64,000 nucleotides of DNA from Brachypterus glaber (GCA_958510825.1 OY294044.1:72738095-72802094), one strand, 5' to 3'; numbered from the stretch's first letter, positions 21,029 through 34,792 are shown. Notes: generated by a model from the sequence alone, not told the origin. Made by a program: numbers and translations.

Positions 21029-22029
21029 TATATTAATTGACGTAATGGATTTTTTTGCAATTTTGGCGAAGGCGCCTTCATTTTATTGAACATTTTACTC
21101 ACTGCATAATATGCAGTGCATATCTAAGTAACCATAGCAAAAATTAAATTTAATATTATGAGAAAATGTATTCTGCTCAAAAAATCAACTGTATTGTAAT
21201 GTACGTAATTGAAAAGTACAACTTAAAAGGAATTAAAAACTACAATCTTTAAGGAATCTACCAATATCTTTTATTTTAATGTAGGTTACATTAAGGTCGA
21301 CTTATTATATTATTCACAGCGCCTGCGCTAGAATAATATTAAAAAAAATTAAATTTTTTTGATTTTTTGTTTTTTTTTTGAAAATGTTTTTTTTTTTTGA
21401 AAAAAAGAAATTTCAAAAATTTTTGGTTTTTCGCAAAAAGAAAATAAAAAAAATTGATTTTTTTTTTGATATTTTTATTTAAATTTGTTTTCAATTTTTT
21501 TTATTTTTTCTAGATAATATCTTTAAAAAAAATGTTTTTTTTTGAAAATTATTTGTGAAATGAAACATACCATTTACTGTAAATAATATATAATGGAATG
21601 CGTAGCATTACGTATCTTCACGGCTTGTTTTTTTACTGTTCTAAAGTTTTCATTCTGGTGTAACTAGAACAGCCTGAAAATATGAGGGTGATTCCTAAAA
21701 CCGTGAATTCACGCAAAAATCGTAAAATATCGTTGAAAATGGACTGTACTTTTTATATTAGTGGGAAATTTAAAAGCCTTGAAATTTTTTCGTTTCGAGT
21801 GTACAAAAGTACGTGTCAAATTTCAAAATGATCAATAGTATATTAAAGGACCATTTACATAAGACACTATTTTCGTGAACGCTGAAAACAAACCGAGAAG
21901 CGGGGAATTTTCATTGGACTTTGGACGAGTGCCCCAAATGTCTTAATATTAAAGGAGTAATAGCCTTTTAAAAATTAACGTTTTTGGTGGCACAAAATGT
22001 CACTTCCTTATAATAGTATTTTTTTAACC

Positions 22030-23253
22030 CCTTCGCTCCTGTATCGGGTATCGCAACCCAGCCATTTTCTCGTAAACTAAAAGAGATAATCAAGTTCTGA
22101 GAAAACCTTCTTAAATAAGACAACTTAAATTATCTTTTAGCATATATTAGATACTTTCAGCTCTTGAAATGTGGACAGGGGGACATAAAGGGACGTTTTT
22201 TTAATGGAAAGGGTGATCGTGTGATACATCATTTATGCTTATAAAATTCTCATTTAACTATATATTTTTTATTTTTTTTAAACATTTTTTTGGGTTTTAA
22301 AATAGGGTTGAAAATGGGTATTTTTATCAAAATTTCTCTAAAAAATCAAACAATTTTTTAAAAATTACTAATTTCATGATGAAAAAACGTAAATTATACT
22401 TTTAAACTAATTTTAATTGACATAAATTAAAATTTACAAAAAAACTTAAAAAATCGCATTTTTAGCACTAAAAATTAAAATATAAAAACAAAAAAAAATG
22501 TTAAAAAAATTTAAAAATATATAGTCCAATAGAGAATTTTATTCGCTTTAAAATGATGTATAACACGATCCCCCTGTTCATTGAAAAAATATCCCCAACA
22601 TGCCTCCCTGCCCACATTTTAGGAGCTTAAAGTATCAAATATATGCTTAAAGATAGTTTAAGTTGTCTAATTTAAGACGGTTTTCGCAGAATTTGAATAT
22701 CTATTTTAGTTTTCGAGAAAATCGCTGGGTAAATAGAGTTGGGACACCCGGTATATGTCCCAGCAGATGTTTAAAAATACCTAATTCGCTCCTGTATGGA
22801 CATATATGTCCTAGCAGATGTTTAACAAATCCTATAGACAAAAAGAACATTTAAACTGCACAGAAAAGGGATATATTATTATTTTACAGTCAAAACTTGA
22901 TATCAATACTTACTAATGGGACATATTTGAGCAGCTCTAAAACACTATATGTGATCATGCACAAAGAAACCCAGTTGGTGTGTCAAATTAACGAATTCCT
23001 TTTTTTGTGAGATTCTTATTTGGAAAAGTATTTTACTTAAGAATCCGAATTTTTTATTTATTTTTTTTAATTTGATGCACTAACTGGGTTTGTTTGTTCA
23101 AATATTTTATATTGGGACAAACATATCTCACTCATTTTTTTGTAAAAGAACATTAAAAAAAATCACTTGTTTTGTACTTTTGATAGAATTTTATTTTATA
23201 TACACAAAAAAAAGTTCCCGAAATTCAAAGAAAACAAATCGGGAGCGAAAGGG
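22030..23253. mobile_element. piggyBac-like MITE at a TTAA site
   Basis: TTAA at 22026-22029 and 23254-23257. The ends CCCCTTCGCTCCTG and GGGAGCGAAAGGG are inverted copies. The uninterrupted relative at 4782-5483 shows the empty TTAA site (TTTTTTTTTAAACGGTTGC near 5080), which supports the insertion directly. Also at about 30963-32186. Confidence 0.75.
22046..22751. mobile_element. TA-target MITE nested in the piggyBac-like MITE
   Basis: TA flanks TCGGGTATCGCAACCCAGCC at the left and a related GCTGGG...TTGGGACACCCGG at the right. The arms share GATTTTCTCG, AAGACAACTTAAACTATC and GGGCAGGG. Also at about 30979-31684. Confidence 0.6.
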
Positions 23254-23715
23254 TTAACAGGGTTGCTTCTACATTTTTTATGTATTTTTACTTAAGGAAT
23301 CTATATTTTTTACAAAAAGTCCAAAAAAATACTCATAAAAATGTTTGGGGCAAAAAGTTGTTAAGCCTCATATTTTGTATGTCTGGATAAATTCAAAAAA
23401 AAATAAATTAACATAAGCTTATTGCCCTTATTAATACTAGAATACGTGCAAAAGCTCGTCGCTCTAGCTTAAAGGGTACCAGAGTTATTAATTATAAACC
23501 TTATTTTTATTACAATTTTAAAGGGCCGTAGCTCCCTTAGGGATAATTTCCGGAGTAACCTTTATAGAAACTTTTTATATTTTTGGTTGTAGAATCACCT
23601 CTTGAATATTGGCATGCCAGTTATTGATCACCCTTAGAGAAGTTTGATCACCCTCATATTTTCAGGATGTTCTAGTTATTGCAGAATGAAAATTTTAAAA
23701 CGATTAAAGAAATAA

Positions 23716-23907
23716 GGTAAACCGCAGAGGAATTCAGGTGTACAAATTGGAGGTAATCTGGAGGAAATCTTTCAAGGTTACGAGGTAATCTAAAGGAAAT
23801 CTTAGAAATTTAAGGTAAACTTTGGAAGTAATCTGGCGGAAATCTCTGAAGATTTCCTCCTAAAAGGAATTCAGGTATACAAAATTTTGTCAGCGGTTTA
23901 CCCCTCG
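23716..23907. mobile_element. Short hAT-like MITE
   Basis: Left end GGTAAACCGCAGAGGAATTC; right end GCGGTTTACCCCTCG. The right terminus resembles the end of the hAT-like element at 8752-11108 (CGAGGGG..GACCGC). Internal GGAAATCT and GGTAATCT repeats take the place of the GGAACTC repeats there. It lies 260 bp upstream of the gene B signal exon. Also at about 32649-32840. Confidence 0.5.
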
Positions 23908-24167
23908 GTATCTAAAATAATTTTTATTTGATTAGAATTTTATTTTTATGTGTGTATATACTATTTTATGCGAAGCACCATATCATTACAGCCTATTTGT
24001 GTTAAATTTGCTATCAAGTTTTTTTGAAAATAATGAAATAAAAGCCTATTTTTCTAGTAGTTCTTATCAACTAATTAGTAAATGGAAAATACAAAATAGG
24101 GATAATTTTTACTTAATGCGTTTTAGAAGGACGCAGTCTTTAGTCACGAGAACACCTTAAAATAATT

Positions 24168-24225
24168 ATGTTTAAATTATTATTGGCAACTGTTTTACTG
24201 TTTCTTATTTCCATAAAACAATCAG
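24168..24225 (+). CDS. TIL gene B signal-peptide exon, upstream copy
   Basis: ATG and 18 further codons (MFKLLLATVLLFLISIKQS) form a signal peptide. The exon ends one base into a codon (G24225) before the donor GTAATT. Phase 1 matches the TIL exon at 36719, where G+AG gives Glu. This copy lies in unit 1 of the 8.93-kb duplication and is identical to the copy at 33101-33158, together with more than 6 kb of upstream DNA. It can reach the TIL exon only by a 12.5-kb intron that skips the nearer copy. I found no TIL exon of its own before 26202. It may be an alternative first exon, or an orphan exon that gives no product. An initiator-like GCAGTC lies at 24133-24138; a TATA box is not clear. Confidence 0.5.
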
Positions 24226-24830
24226 GTAATTTTTTATTTATTTTTTAACTAATTTTAATTTTAAATAACAGAGGGTCACAGGAAAATGTAATGTACGAGA
24301 TATATAGATATGATATTTCTATGTATTTTACCCAAAATTACCCACCCAATCGTCTTTTGCTTTTTATAAAAATGGAAAAAACTGGCCCAAAAACCCTAAA
24401 ATTCGCAAAATCTGAAAGAGGAAAATTTTTAACACAATTACTTTCTGAGATATCAAGCCTGAAAGCGAATAATTTTGAGCCAGTCATATTCTTTGCAAAA
24501 AAAGAAAGGCGATTAAGAGGTTTTAACCTATGCTTGAATTCAGCAGCCCAAAATACATAGCAGTCGCTGCACTGACTGAACGGATCGAAGAGCAGCAATT
24601 TAAAATATTTTAAGGATTGCTTTTTCGATCTTTATAGAAACTTGAGGGTTGTGTGGGAGTGTGACAATGGGTTAAGATGAAATGGCTCAAAATGGAGTAA
24701 AACTTTCAAAATTTATTTATACGAAAAAACAATTAGAAATTTTTTTATAATTATAATTATCTATCTATAAGAAAAAAACAATTAGAGCATTTTTTATAAT
24801 TATAATTTTCTTTAATAATTATTAAAAGTT

Positions 24831-25220
24831 AGTAGTAGTAGTAGTAAATTTTTTTGGGTTGGCCAAAGCCGGACAACTAGGCCATTTCTGGCCCTTTTTG
24901 TCACCCCAGGCAATCCCAGCCATTTACTAATTTGAGTCCTTCTTGAACCTGCCCGTCCTTTTCATAAAAGTCAGGATATTGGTCCAGTTCCTCTTGGTTG
25001 AGTCTTTGAGTTTCAAAGACTTGCAACCTGATCCTGTCGTATCTGACACACTCGGCTATGTAATGAGAGGATGTTTAATCCTCGCCGCACTCTGGGCATA
25101 GCGGACTCCCTAGAATCCGCATTGTTGCCAGGTGCTTCCTTAGCTTGCAGTGGCCCGTGAGGACCCTTACAAATTGTCTGAGTGCAGTTCTTCCTTTTTC
25201 CAGCAACCAGTCGGTCTTTT
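24831..25220 (-). pseudogene. 3' end of a LINE (RNase H and zinc-knuckle region)
   Basis: On the minus strand the frame reads DWLLEKGRTALRQFVRVLTG, then CKLRKHL, then a CPECGED...HYIAEC knuckle (CCHC), and ends NGWDCLG before a stop. One in-frame TAA interrupts it after CGED. The 3' end bears a short (CTA)n tail. ATTAAAAGTT occurs on both sides (24821-24830 and 25221-25230), a 10-bp target duplication proving a 5'-truncated insertion. The layout suits the I/R1/LOA group, but the clade is uncertain. Confidence 0.75.
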
Positions 25221-25657
25221 ATTAAAAGTTCGTCAACATTTAAAAATAATAAATAACACTGCTCTACAGAAAAAGATTTTTTTTTATTTGCCGGTTACAT
25301 TTTAGTTGCGTCGGGCTATATTTAACACACTGATTTTGGAACTTTTTTCCGTTTTTCTCGATCAGCTGGTTATTTTTAAATATAGCGCACGGTGTTTTTT
25401 TGCTTATTGTTGTAGTAAAAAAAAAACAATTAAGGTATAATTATTTTTTTTTGCAGTGGATTGGTTCTCTATTAATGGGGATTTAAGCCAAAAAAAGCGG
25501 AATTTAAATATCTTTATTCATTGGTTTTTTATAGGCTTCTAAATTTAAAAAATAAGATTTTTTCGCATTTTGTCAATATATTTTGATAAAAATAAAAATA
25601 CTAAAGATACGACTCTAATTTTTATAAGCAATACTAGCACATATCGTCGCCTTCCTC

Positions 25658-25859
25658 ACAAAGGGGTTTATCTCAAAAAATTGCTAAATTGAGTTAGGCT
25701 CTTGGGTGGCATCAAAACAGTAACCTGCAGTTACCTTTATTAATAATAATATTCTTAATTATTAATAATATTATTAATCAGGTTAGCTGCAGGTTACTGT
25801 TTTGATGCCACCCAAGGGCCTAACTCAATTTAGCAATTTTTTGAGAAAAGCCCCTTTGT
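25658..25859. repeat. Near-perfect hairpin, arms of about 85 bp
   Basis: ACAAAGGGG...ATCTCAAAAAATTGCTAA, then GGCATCAAAACAGTAACCTG, is mirrored after a short A+T loop (TATTAATAATA). The arms are nearly free of mismatches, which suggests a young fold-back element or a replication-derived palindrome. Also at 34591-34792. Confidence 0.7.
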
Positions 25860-26202
25860 AAGCATATCAACAAAAATTAGAAAACATGAGATAAGCCCCT
25901 TTGCAAGGGAAGCGACCTGCGGTTCATAAAAATAAAAAACGTTTTACATTTAATCCGGAGACGGAGATATTACTGGGAGTTCTCGAAAAACAAAAATATT
26001 GAAGTATTTTATTTATTTTTAGAAGAGCAACACCATAAATTAAATTTATTATAAAAAAACAAAAACGAAAAATTAAATTGACTGCAGACGCATACTTTTA
26101 TTACTTGTGTGCGGATCATGCCCCCTTGGACTTACGAGTCCCCGGTGACTTGTATCGCAGTCAACGGGTTAAAACATTAAAATAACATTAACTAAACATT
26201 AA
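25860..26202. other. No gene recognised
   Basis: Ends with GCAGTCAACGGGTTAA near 26160-26175, which resembles a piggyBac-type right end with a TTAA, but no left end was found. Unit 1 of the duplication closes here. Confidence 0.35.
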
Positions 26203-29200
26203 CTTCCAAACCAAACCATTATTAAGGTAAACCAACGCCTTCCATTAAAAAAAAACACCAAACCAGCAAACTACCAATCCAAACCATTGTTAACGTAAAC
26301 CAACGCATACCATATAGTTCATTTTTGTGGACCTGATGCGCACCGTAACCCCACTCAAATTAAACTATTTCATAAAACTACAACTGCCTAAACGGAAGCC
26401 ACTTTTGACATCCGTCAAAACAAAAATAAGCAAACCAGTGCGCATGTGCTAGATTCTTCTCATTACTGCGGTGAGCGAATCGTGGACATACAATATTTGT
26501 ACAATTAAACATATTCAGTTCAACTAAAAGTCCACATTTTAGTTGAACTACATTTTACTTATTGACATTATTTGTATTGTTCCTATTTATTATTACGTAT
26601 AGGTACAACATACGAAATAATGACAAAAAGCCTAATTTAAATTTTGGTGGACATACATAATATGTGCAGTTTAACTTTTTTGTCGGAGCTAAAGTTTCAT
26701 TCCTAACGTACATGTACAGTGTAAGTTACACTGTAAGTTACTGTTACAGTCTGCAACACTTTTTTTTTGGTTACTAGGTACTATTTATTTTTTGCATCTG
26801 TAATGGTACACAACGTAGAAAATAACCAAAAAAGGCATTATTAAATTTTTGGAGTAGGTACATACAATATTTGTGAAATTAACATTTTTGTCTGAACGTA
26901 AGTTTCATTTTAAATATGACTATAACATTTTTCGATACTATTTTAGTTTTCACTATTTATATTTTACATCTGCTACGTTACGAAATAGCGAAAAATAAAA
27001 GCGAGAACATAAAATATTTGTACATTTTTGTCTCAGCTAAATGATAATTTTTTAAAAGTTAATTTATAATTTACTATTTACTTATAAGTAGCACTTTTAT
27101 TTTTGCTGTTTATTTTTTGCATATTTAGGCATATCATGCCAGAAAACGGCAAAATGACTTTTTCAATTTTTTTGTGGACAAGATGTTCTTATAAAATAGC
27201 ATCAATTATTTTAATTCTACATTAGAAGATATGAAAAAAGTTTCCATAAATATATGTCTAAAAATGGGTCGTTAGGGATATTTGAAAGGGGCTAAAAATT
27301 CCGTTTTTTTTTTGGGTCCAAACTCAGGAACCCTTTGAGATATAGCAACTAAGTTTTGCATATGATCCAAACCTAATCAGGCCTGTTATCCTATGTAAAT
27401 GTTATGAAGTTATTTTAACCAGGGGACTACGAAAAGGGGGGTCTAATTCTTTTTTTGCCCCACTATACAATTTTTACAATTTTTTTTATTAGAATTCCTC
27501 AGTATAAATAGATAAACAGGTACTCCTGTTATATTACTGTAAGATAAAAGTAAGATTATAATCGATTAGAAGCACAAAAACGCACCGCAGGAAAATTTAT
27601 TGCGATTTTTGTATTCAAATGCTTTAAAATTAAAAAAATTGAAATTCTTGTTGATGTTTATTTAAATAATCGTTCGACTAGAGCATTCTCGGAAGAAACA
27701 ATACAATGAGATTATTTTTGATTTTTTTAAGGCCCAAAAATTTTAAATCTTGCAAAACAAGCTAAAACATACGAAAATGTAACAAGCAAAAAATTTAATA
27801 ATTCGATATGCAGACCTTATAGTCGCCATCTGCAGAACCCATTGTGGTCATGGGGGGTAACAGAGTTTCCTCAAAACTAAAACAAATCTTAGACACCCTG
27901 ATTGTGGATTGGGTAATCCTCCCAACAAACTATTCTACGAAAAGTTTTCCCAAATCTTGGGAGATACCAAATTCTGGCCACTAAGTTCTCAAGGAAAGAC
28001 ACCAACATGTCAACAGCGAATAAATAAGGAACCGAACAAGTCAACTAAAATATAAATTCCCAACCCAGACAGCTCACGAATTGATAATAGAGTTGAGAAA
28101 ATAAAACTTAAATGTTTTAGATTTATAGGTACCGGGTGTTCAGCTCTACTTGACAGCGATTATCTTAAAAACTAATTAGGCAAAATCTAGAATAAATAAG
28201 ACCTGAATATATTAATAACTATATTTTAAATAGGGTTAGGGAACGTTCAAGTATTACGTAACGCAAATTTTGATCATTTTGGAAACCAAAAAAAAAAAAA
28301 AGTTTTAAAAATTAAAAAATATACAGTTAAATAGAGAATTTTACAAGTTTTAAAATGATGTATCACACGACCTTTTCCATTTAAAAAAATGTCCCCCTAT
28401 GGTCCCCTCCCACATTTTAAGAGCTAAAAGTATCAAATATATTCTAAAAGATAGTATAAGTTGTCTTATTTAAGAGTTCTAAATTTAAAGTCGATATCCC
28501 AACTCGTTCAAAAGTTAAGAGGGGGGGGGGGTGACTTTTGGATCGATCTGTATGTAGGGGTTTGCATTTGTATTTGTGTTTTTTTGTAGCTCCTAATGTC
28601 CCATTCAACATTTTTGCATAACTTACTCATCTCTTTCAGATTCCAAGATAATCGCTGCTGAAATAAACTTGGGCTACAGGTTAGTTTTTGACGATTTTCG
28701 ACATTTATGCAACTCAAAAGTACAAAATATGAATATCACTGTATTGGTATAGTCAGGATCTACTCAAAACAAAAGTGGGGTGACATTAAAAAAAAGTTGG
28801 GAGAAATCTTAAGACGGGGTTTGGACTTGGGGTGCGTTGTTTGTTTTTGTTTTTGGTCATATTGCCATATTGGATCCGCCATTTTGAATGTTGGAAAACT
28901 GGCAGCAGAATCGTAATAAGCGAGCCCAAAAACCCCCGAGTACCAGTTTTCAAGCAAATCCGAGCAACTTTAAAAAATGTAATCCGCCATATTGGAACAG
29001 CCATTTTGAACTCTAACTTTTAAATTCTGACCTCAGATTCAGATACCCAAAATACGTAAGAATTGACTAGACTGTTCTGCCGCACTCGACTTTTTTTTCG
29101 TGTGCCGGTGTTATTAGTTTTTTTACCAAAAATCTAATTTATTTTTTATTTAAATTAATATTTGTAAAAACCTTAGACGGTAGGCTTCGGTTGTTAGCGT

Positions 29201-32200
29201 TTAACCCCTGGTAGCTAATAAAACACTTTATAGGATATACAGTGCCGTCCAAAAGTCACCCCACCCTTTTAACTTTTGAACGAGTTGAGATATCGACTTC
29301 AAATTTAGAACTCTTAAATAAGACAACTTAAACTATCTTTTAGCATATATTTGATATTTTCAGCGTTTAAAATGTGGGCAGGGGAGCAAGGGGGGACATT
29401 TTTTTAAATGGAAAGGGGGGTCGTATGATACATCATTTTAAAGCTTATAAAATTATCTATTTAAACTAACATTTTTAAATTTTTTAAAAATGTTTTTTAA
29501 GATTTTGATTTTTCAATTTTTTGTGATAAAACATTCCAATTTTTAACTTTTTTTTTATAAATTTTTATTTATGTCAACTAAAATTAGTTTAAAAGTATAA
29601 TTAACATTTTTTTATGATGAAATTAGGCATTTTTAAAAAAATATTTGTTTTTTTTTAGAGGAATTTTGACATTAATACCCATTTTCAACCCCATTTTAAA
29701 CCCAATTTTTTTTTTTAAATTTAAAAATATGAAGTTAAATGGAGAATTTTATAAGTTTTAAAATGATGTATTACACGACCCCCCTTTCCATTTAAAAAAA
29801 TGTGCCCCCATGCCCCCCTGCCCACATTTTAAGAGCTGAAAGTATTAAATATATGCTAAAAGATAGTTTAAGTTGTCTTATTTAAAAGTTCCAAATTTGA
29901 AGTCGATATCTCAACCCGTTCAAAAGTTAAGAGGGGGGGGGGTGACTTTTGGACCTCTCTGTATATTAATTGACGTAATGGATTTTTTTGCAATTTTGGC
30001 GAAGGCGCCTTCATTTTATTGAACATTTTACTCACTGCATAATATGCAGTGCATATCTAAGTAACCATAGCAAAAATTAAATTTAATATTATGAGAAAAT
30101 GTATTCTGCTCAAAAAATCAACTGTATTGTAATGTACGTAATTGAAAAGTACAACTTAAAAGGAATTAAAAACTACAATCTTTAAGGAATCTACCAATAT
30201 CTTTTATTTTAATGTAGGTTACATTAAGGTCGACTTATTATATTATTCACAGCGCCTGCGCTAGAATAATATTAAAAAAAATTAAATTTTTTTGATTTTT
30301 TGTTTTTTTTTTGAAAATGTTTTTTTTTTTTGAAAAAAAGAAATTTCAAAAATTTTTGGTTTTTCGCAAAAAGAAAATAAAAAAAATTGATTTTTTTTTT
30401 GATATTTTTATTTAAATTTGTTTTCAATTTTTTTTATTTTTTCTAGATAATATCTTTAAAAAAAATGTTTTTTTTTGAAAATTATTTGTGAAATGAAACA
30501 TACCATTTACTGTAAATAATATATAATGGAATGCGTAGCATTACGTATCTTCACGGCTTGTTTTTTTACTGTTCTAAAGTTTTCATTCTGGTGTAACTAG
30601 AACAGCCTGAAAATATGAGGGTGATTCCTAAAACCGTGAATTCACGCAAAAATCGTAAAATATCGTTGAAAATGGACTGTACTTTTTATATTAGTGGGAA
30701 ATTTAAAAGCCTTGAAATTTTTTCGTTTCGAGTGTACAAAAGTACGTGTCAAATTTCAAAATGATCAATAGTATATTAAAGGACCATTTACATAAGACAC
30801 TATTTTCGTGAACGCTGAAAACAAACCGAGAAGCGGGGAATTTTCATTGGACTTTGGACGAGTGCCCCAAATGTCTTAATATTAAAGGAGTAATAGCCTT
30901 TTAAAAATTAACGTTTTTGGTGGCACAAAATGTCACTTCCTTATAATAGTATTTTTTTAACCCCTTCGCTCCTGTATCGGGTATCGCAACCCAGCCATTT
31001 TCTCGTAAACTAAAAGAGATAATCAAGTTCTGAGAAAACCTTCTTAAATAAGACAACTTAAATTATCTTTTAGCATATATTAGATACTTTCAGCTCTTGA
31101 AATGTGGACAGGGGGACATAAAGGGACGTTTTTTTAATGGAAAGGGTGATCGTGTGATACATCATTTATGCTTATAAAATTCTCATTTAACTATATATTT
31201 TTTATTTTTTTTAAACATTTTTTTGGGTTTTAAAATAGGGTTGAAAATGGGTATTTTTATCAAAATTTCTCTAAAAAATCAAACAATTTTTTAAAAATTA
31301 CTAATTTCATGATGAAAAAACGTAAATTATACTTTTAAACTAATTTTAATTGACATAAATTAAAATTTACAAAAAAACTTAAAAAATCGCATTTTTAGCA
31401 CTAAAAATTAAAATATAAAAACAAAAAAAAATGTTAAAAAAATTTAAAAATATATAGTCCAATAGAGAATTTTATTCGCTTTAAAATGATGTATAACACG
31501 ATCCCCCTGTTCATTGAAAAAATATCCCCAACATGCCTCCCTGCCCACATTTTAGGAGCTTAAAGTATCAAATATATGCTTAAAGATAGTTTAAGTTGTC
31601 TAATTTAAGACGGTTTTCGCAGAATTTGAATATCTATTTTAGTTTTCGAGAAAATCGCTGGGTAAATAGAGTTGGGACACCCGGTATATGTCCCAGCAGA
31701 TGTTTAAAAATACCTAATTCGCTCCTGTATGGACATATATGTCCTAGCAGATGTTTAACAAATCCTATAGACAAAAAGAACATTTAAACTGCACAGAAAA
31801 GGGATATATTATTATTTTACAGTCAAAACTTGATATCAATACTTACTAATGGGACATATTTGAGCAGCTCTAAAACACTATATGTGATCATGCACAAAGA
31901 AACCCAGTTGGTGTGTCAAATTAACGAATTCCTTTTTTTGTGAGATTCTTATTTGGAAAAGTATTTTACTTAAGAATCCGAATTTTTTATTTATTTTTTT
32001 TAATTTGATGCACTAACTGGGTTTGTTTGTTCAAATATTTTATATTGGGACAAACATATCTCACTCATTTTTTTGTAAAAGAACATTAAAAAAAATCACT
32101 TGTTTTGTACTTTTGATAGAATTTTATTTTATATACACAAAAAAAAGTTCCCGAAATTCAAAGAAAACAAATCGGGAGCGAAAGGGTTAACAGGGTTGCT

Positions 32201-33100
32201 TCTACATTTTTTATGTATTTTTACTTAAGGAATCTATATTTTTTACAAAAAGTCCAAAAAAATACTCATAAAAATGTTTGGGGCAAAAAGTTGTTAAGCC
32301 TCATATTTTGTATGTCTGGATAAATTCAAAAAAAAATAAATTAACATAAGCTTATTGCCCTTATTAATACTAGAATACGTGCAAAAGCTCGTCGCTCTAG
32401 CTTAAAGGGTACCAGAGTTATTAATTATAAACCTTATTTTTATTACAATTTTAAAGGGCCGTAGCTCCCTTAGGGATAATTTCCGGAGTAACCTTTATAG
32501 AAACTTTTTATATTTTTGGTTGTAGAATCACCTCTTGAATATTGGCATGCCAGTTATTGATCACCCTTAGAGAAGTTTGATCACCCTCATATTTTCAGGA
32601 TGTTCTAGTTATTGCAGAATGAAAATTTTAAAACGATTAAAGAAATAAGGTAAACCGCAGAGGAATTCAGGTGTACAAATTGGAGGTAATCTGGAGGAAA
32701 TCTTTCAAGGTTACGAGGTAATCTAAAGGAAATCTTAGAAATTTAAGGTAAACTTTGGAAGTAATCTGGCGGAAATCTCTGAAGATTTCCTCCTAAAAGG
32801 AATTCAGGTATACAAAATTTTGTCAGCGGTTTACCCCTCGGTATCTAAAATAATTTTTATTTGATTAGAATTTTATTTTTATGTGTGTATATACTATTTT
32901 ATGCGAAGCACCATATCATTACAGCCTATTTGTGTTAAATTTGCTATCAAGTTTTTTTGAAAATAATGAAATAAAAGCCTATTTTTCTAGTAGTTCTTAT
33001 CAACTAATTAGTAAATGGAAAATACAAAATAGGGATAATTTTTACTTAATGCGTTTTAGAAGGACGCAGTCTTTAGTCACGAGAACACCTTAAAATAATT

Positions 33101-33158
33101 ATGTTTAAATTATTATTGGCAACTGTTTTACTGTTTCTTATTTCCATAAAACAATCAG
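33101..33158 (+). CDS. TIL gene B exon 1 (signal peptide), proximal copy
   Basis: Identical to 24168-24225. It encodes a 19-residue signal peptide with a Leu/Val/Phe core and ends in phase 1 before GTAATT. This copy is the closer partner of the TIL exon at 36719 (intron 3560 bp) and is the simplest first exon of gene B. Spliced exons 1-3 total 936 nt, exactly 312 codons with the stop. The start is the first ATG after an in-frame stop. It is supported by frame, phase and signal-peptide logic, with no transcript data. Confidence 0.65.
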
Positions 33159-33763
33159 GTAATTTTTTATTTATTTTTTAACTAATTTTAATTTTAAATA
33201 ACAGAGGGTCACAGGAAAATGTAATGTACGAGATATATAGATATGATATTTCTATGTATTTTACCCAAAATTACCCACCCAATCGTCTTTTGCTTTTTAT
33301 AAAAATGGAAAAAACTGGCCCAAAAACCCTAAAATTCGCAAAATCTGAAAGAGGAAAATTTTTAACACAATTACTTTCTGAGATATCAAGCCTGAAAGCG
33401 AATAATTTTGAGCCAGTCATATTCTTTGCAAAAAAAGAAAGGCGATTAAGAGGTTTTAACCTATGCTTGAATTCAGCAGCCCAAAATACATAGCAGTCGC
33501 TGCACTGACTGAACGGATCGAAGAGCAGCAATTTAAAATATTTTAAGGATTGCTTTTTCGATCTTTATAGAAACTTGAGGGTTGTGTGGGAGTGTGACAA
33601 TGGGTTAAGATGAAATGGCTCAAAATGGAGTAAAACTTTCAAAATTTATTTATACGAAAAAACAATTAGAAATTTTTTTATAATTATAATTATCTATCTA
33701 TAAGAAAAAAACAATTAGAGCATTTTTTATAATTATAATTTTCTTTAATAATTATTAAAAGTT

Positions 33764-34153
33764 AGTAGTAGTAGTAGTAAATTTTTTTGGGTTGGCCAAA
33801 GCCGGACAACTAGGCCATTTCTGGCCCTTTTTGTCACCCCAGGCAATCCCAGCCATTTACTAATTTGAGTCCTTCTTGAACCTGCCCGTCCTTTTCATAA
33901 AAGTCAGGATATTGGTCCAGTTCCTCTTGGTTGAGTCTTTGAGTTTCAAAGACTTGCAACCTGATCCTGTCGTATCTGACACACTCGGCTATGTAATGAG
34001 AGGATGTTTAATCCTCGCCGCACTCTGGGCATAGCGGACTCCCTAGAATCCGCATTGTTGCCAGGTGCTTCCTTAGCTTGCAGTGGCCCGTGAGGACCCT
34101 TACAAATTGTCTGAGTGCAGTTCTTCCTTTTTCCAGCAACCAGTCGGTCTTTT
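33764..34153 (-). pseudogene. LINE 3' fragment, unit 2 copy
   Basis: Same as 24831-25220, including the in-frame TAA and the flanking ATTAAAAGTT. It is a product of the segmental duplication, not a second insertion. Confidence 0.75.
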
Positions 34154-34590
34154 ATTAAAAGTTCGTCAACATTTAAAAATAATAAATAACACTGCTCTAC
34201 AGAAAAAGATTTTTTTTTATTTGCCGGTTACATTTTAGTTGCGTCGGGCTATATTTAACACACTGATTTTGGAACTTTTTTCCGTTTTTCTCGATCAGCT
34301 GGTTATTTTGAAATATAGCGCACGGTGTTTTTTTGCTTATTGTTGTAGTAAAAAAAAAACAATTAAGGTATAATTATTTTTTTTTGCAGTGGATTGGTTC
34401 TCTATTAATGGGGATTTAAGCCAAAAAAAGCGGAATTTAAATATCTTTATTCATTGGTTTTTTATAGGCTTCTAAATTTAAAAAATAAGATTTTTTCGCA
34501 TTTTGTCAATATATTTTGATAAAAATAAAAATACTAAAGATACGACTCTAATTTTTATAAGCAATACTAGCACATATCGTCGCCTTCCTC

Positions 34591-34792
34591 ACAAAGGGGT
34601 TTATCTCAAAAAATTGCTAAATTGAGTTAGGCTCTTGGGTGGCATCAAAACAGTAACCTGCAGTTACCTTTATTAATAATAATATTCTTAATTATTAATA
34701 ATATTATTAATCAGGTTAGCTGCAGGTTACTGTTTTGATGCCACCCAAGGGCCTAACTCAATTTAGCAATTTTTTGAGAAAAGCCCCTTTGT
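34591..34792. repeat. Hairpin, unit 2 copy
   Basis: Same near-perfect palindrome as 25658-25859. Confidence 0.7.

Larger units (their letters stand above)
21640..23700. mobile_element. Outermost element of a three-level nest
   Basis: The arms TTTTCATTCTGGTGTAACTA...GCCTGAAAATATGAGGGTGA (21648-21693) and the reverse complement at 23645-23700 mark an element. Into it a copy of the 4782-5483 MITE was inserted (recognisable left part 21940-22025, right part 23258-23630). That copy is itself interrupted at a TTAA site by 22030-23253. Also in unit 2 (about 30573-32633). Confidence 0.6.
17271..26202 (+). repeat. Recent tandem duplication, unit 1 (8.93 kb)
   Basis: This block is repeated directly at 26203-35135. 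Along the whole length I noticed only one base change (T/G near 25370 and 34303) and one G-run difference (9 against 10 G at about 21001 and 29933). The block starts within the element at 16946-17552 and ends in ACTAAACATTAA. It includes the signal-peptide exon of TIL gene B, several MITEs and a LINE fragment. Confidence 0.95.

Noticed and set aside
23948..24160. Open frame just upstream of the gene B signal exon
   Set aside because: Ends before the ATG at 24168, has no domain, and more likely is promoter or leader DNA.
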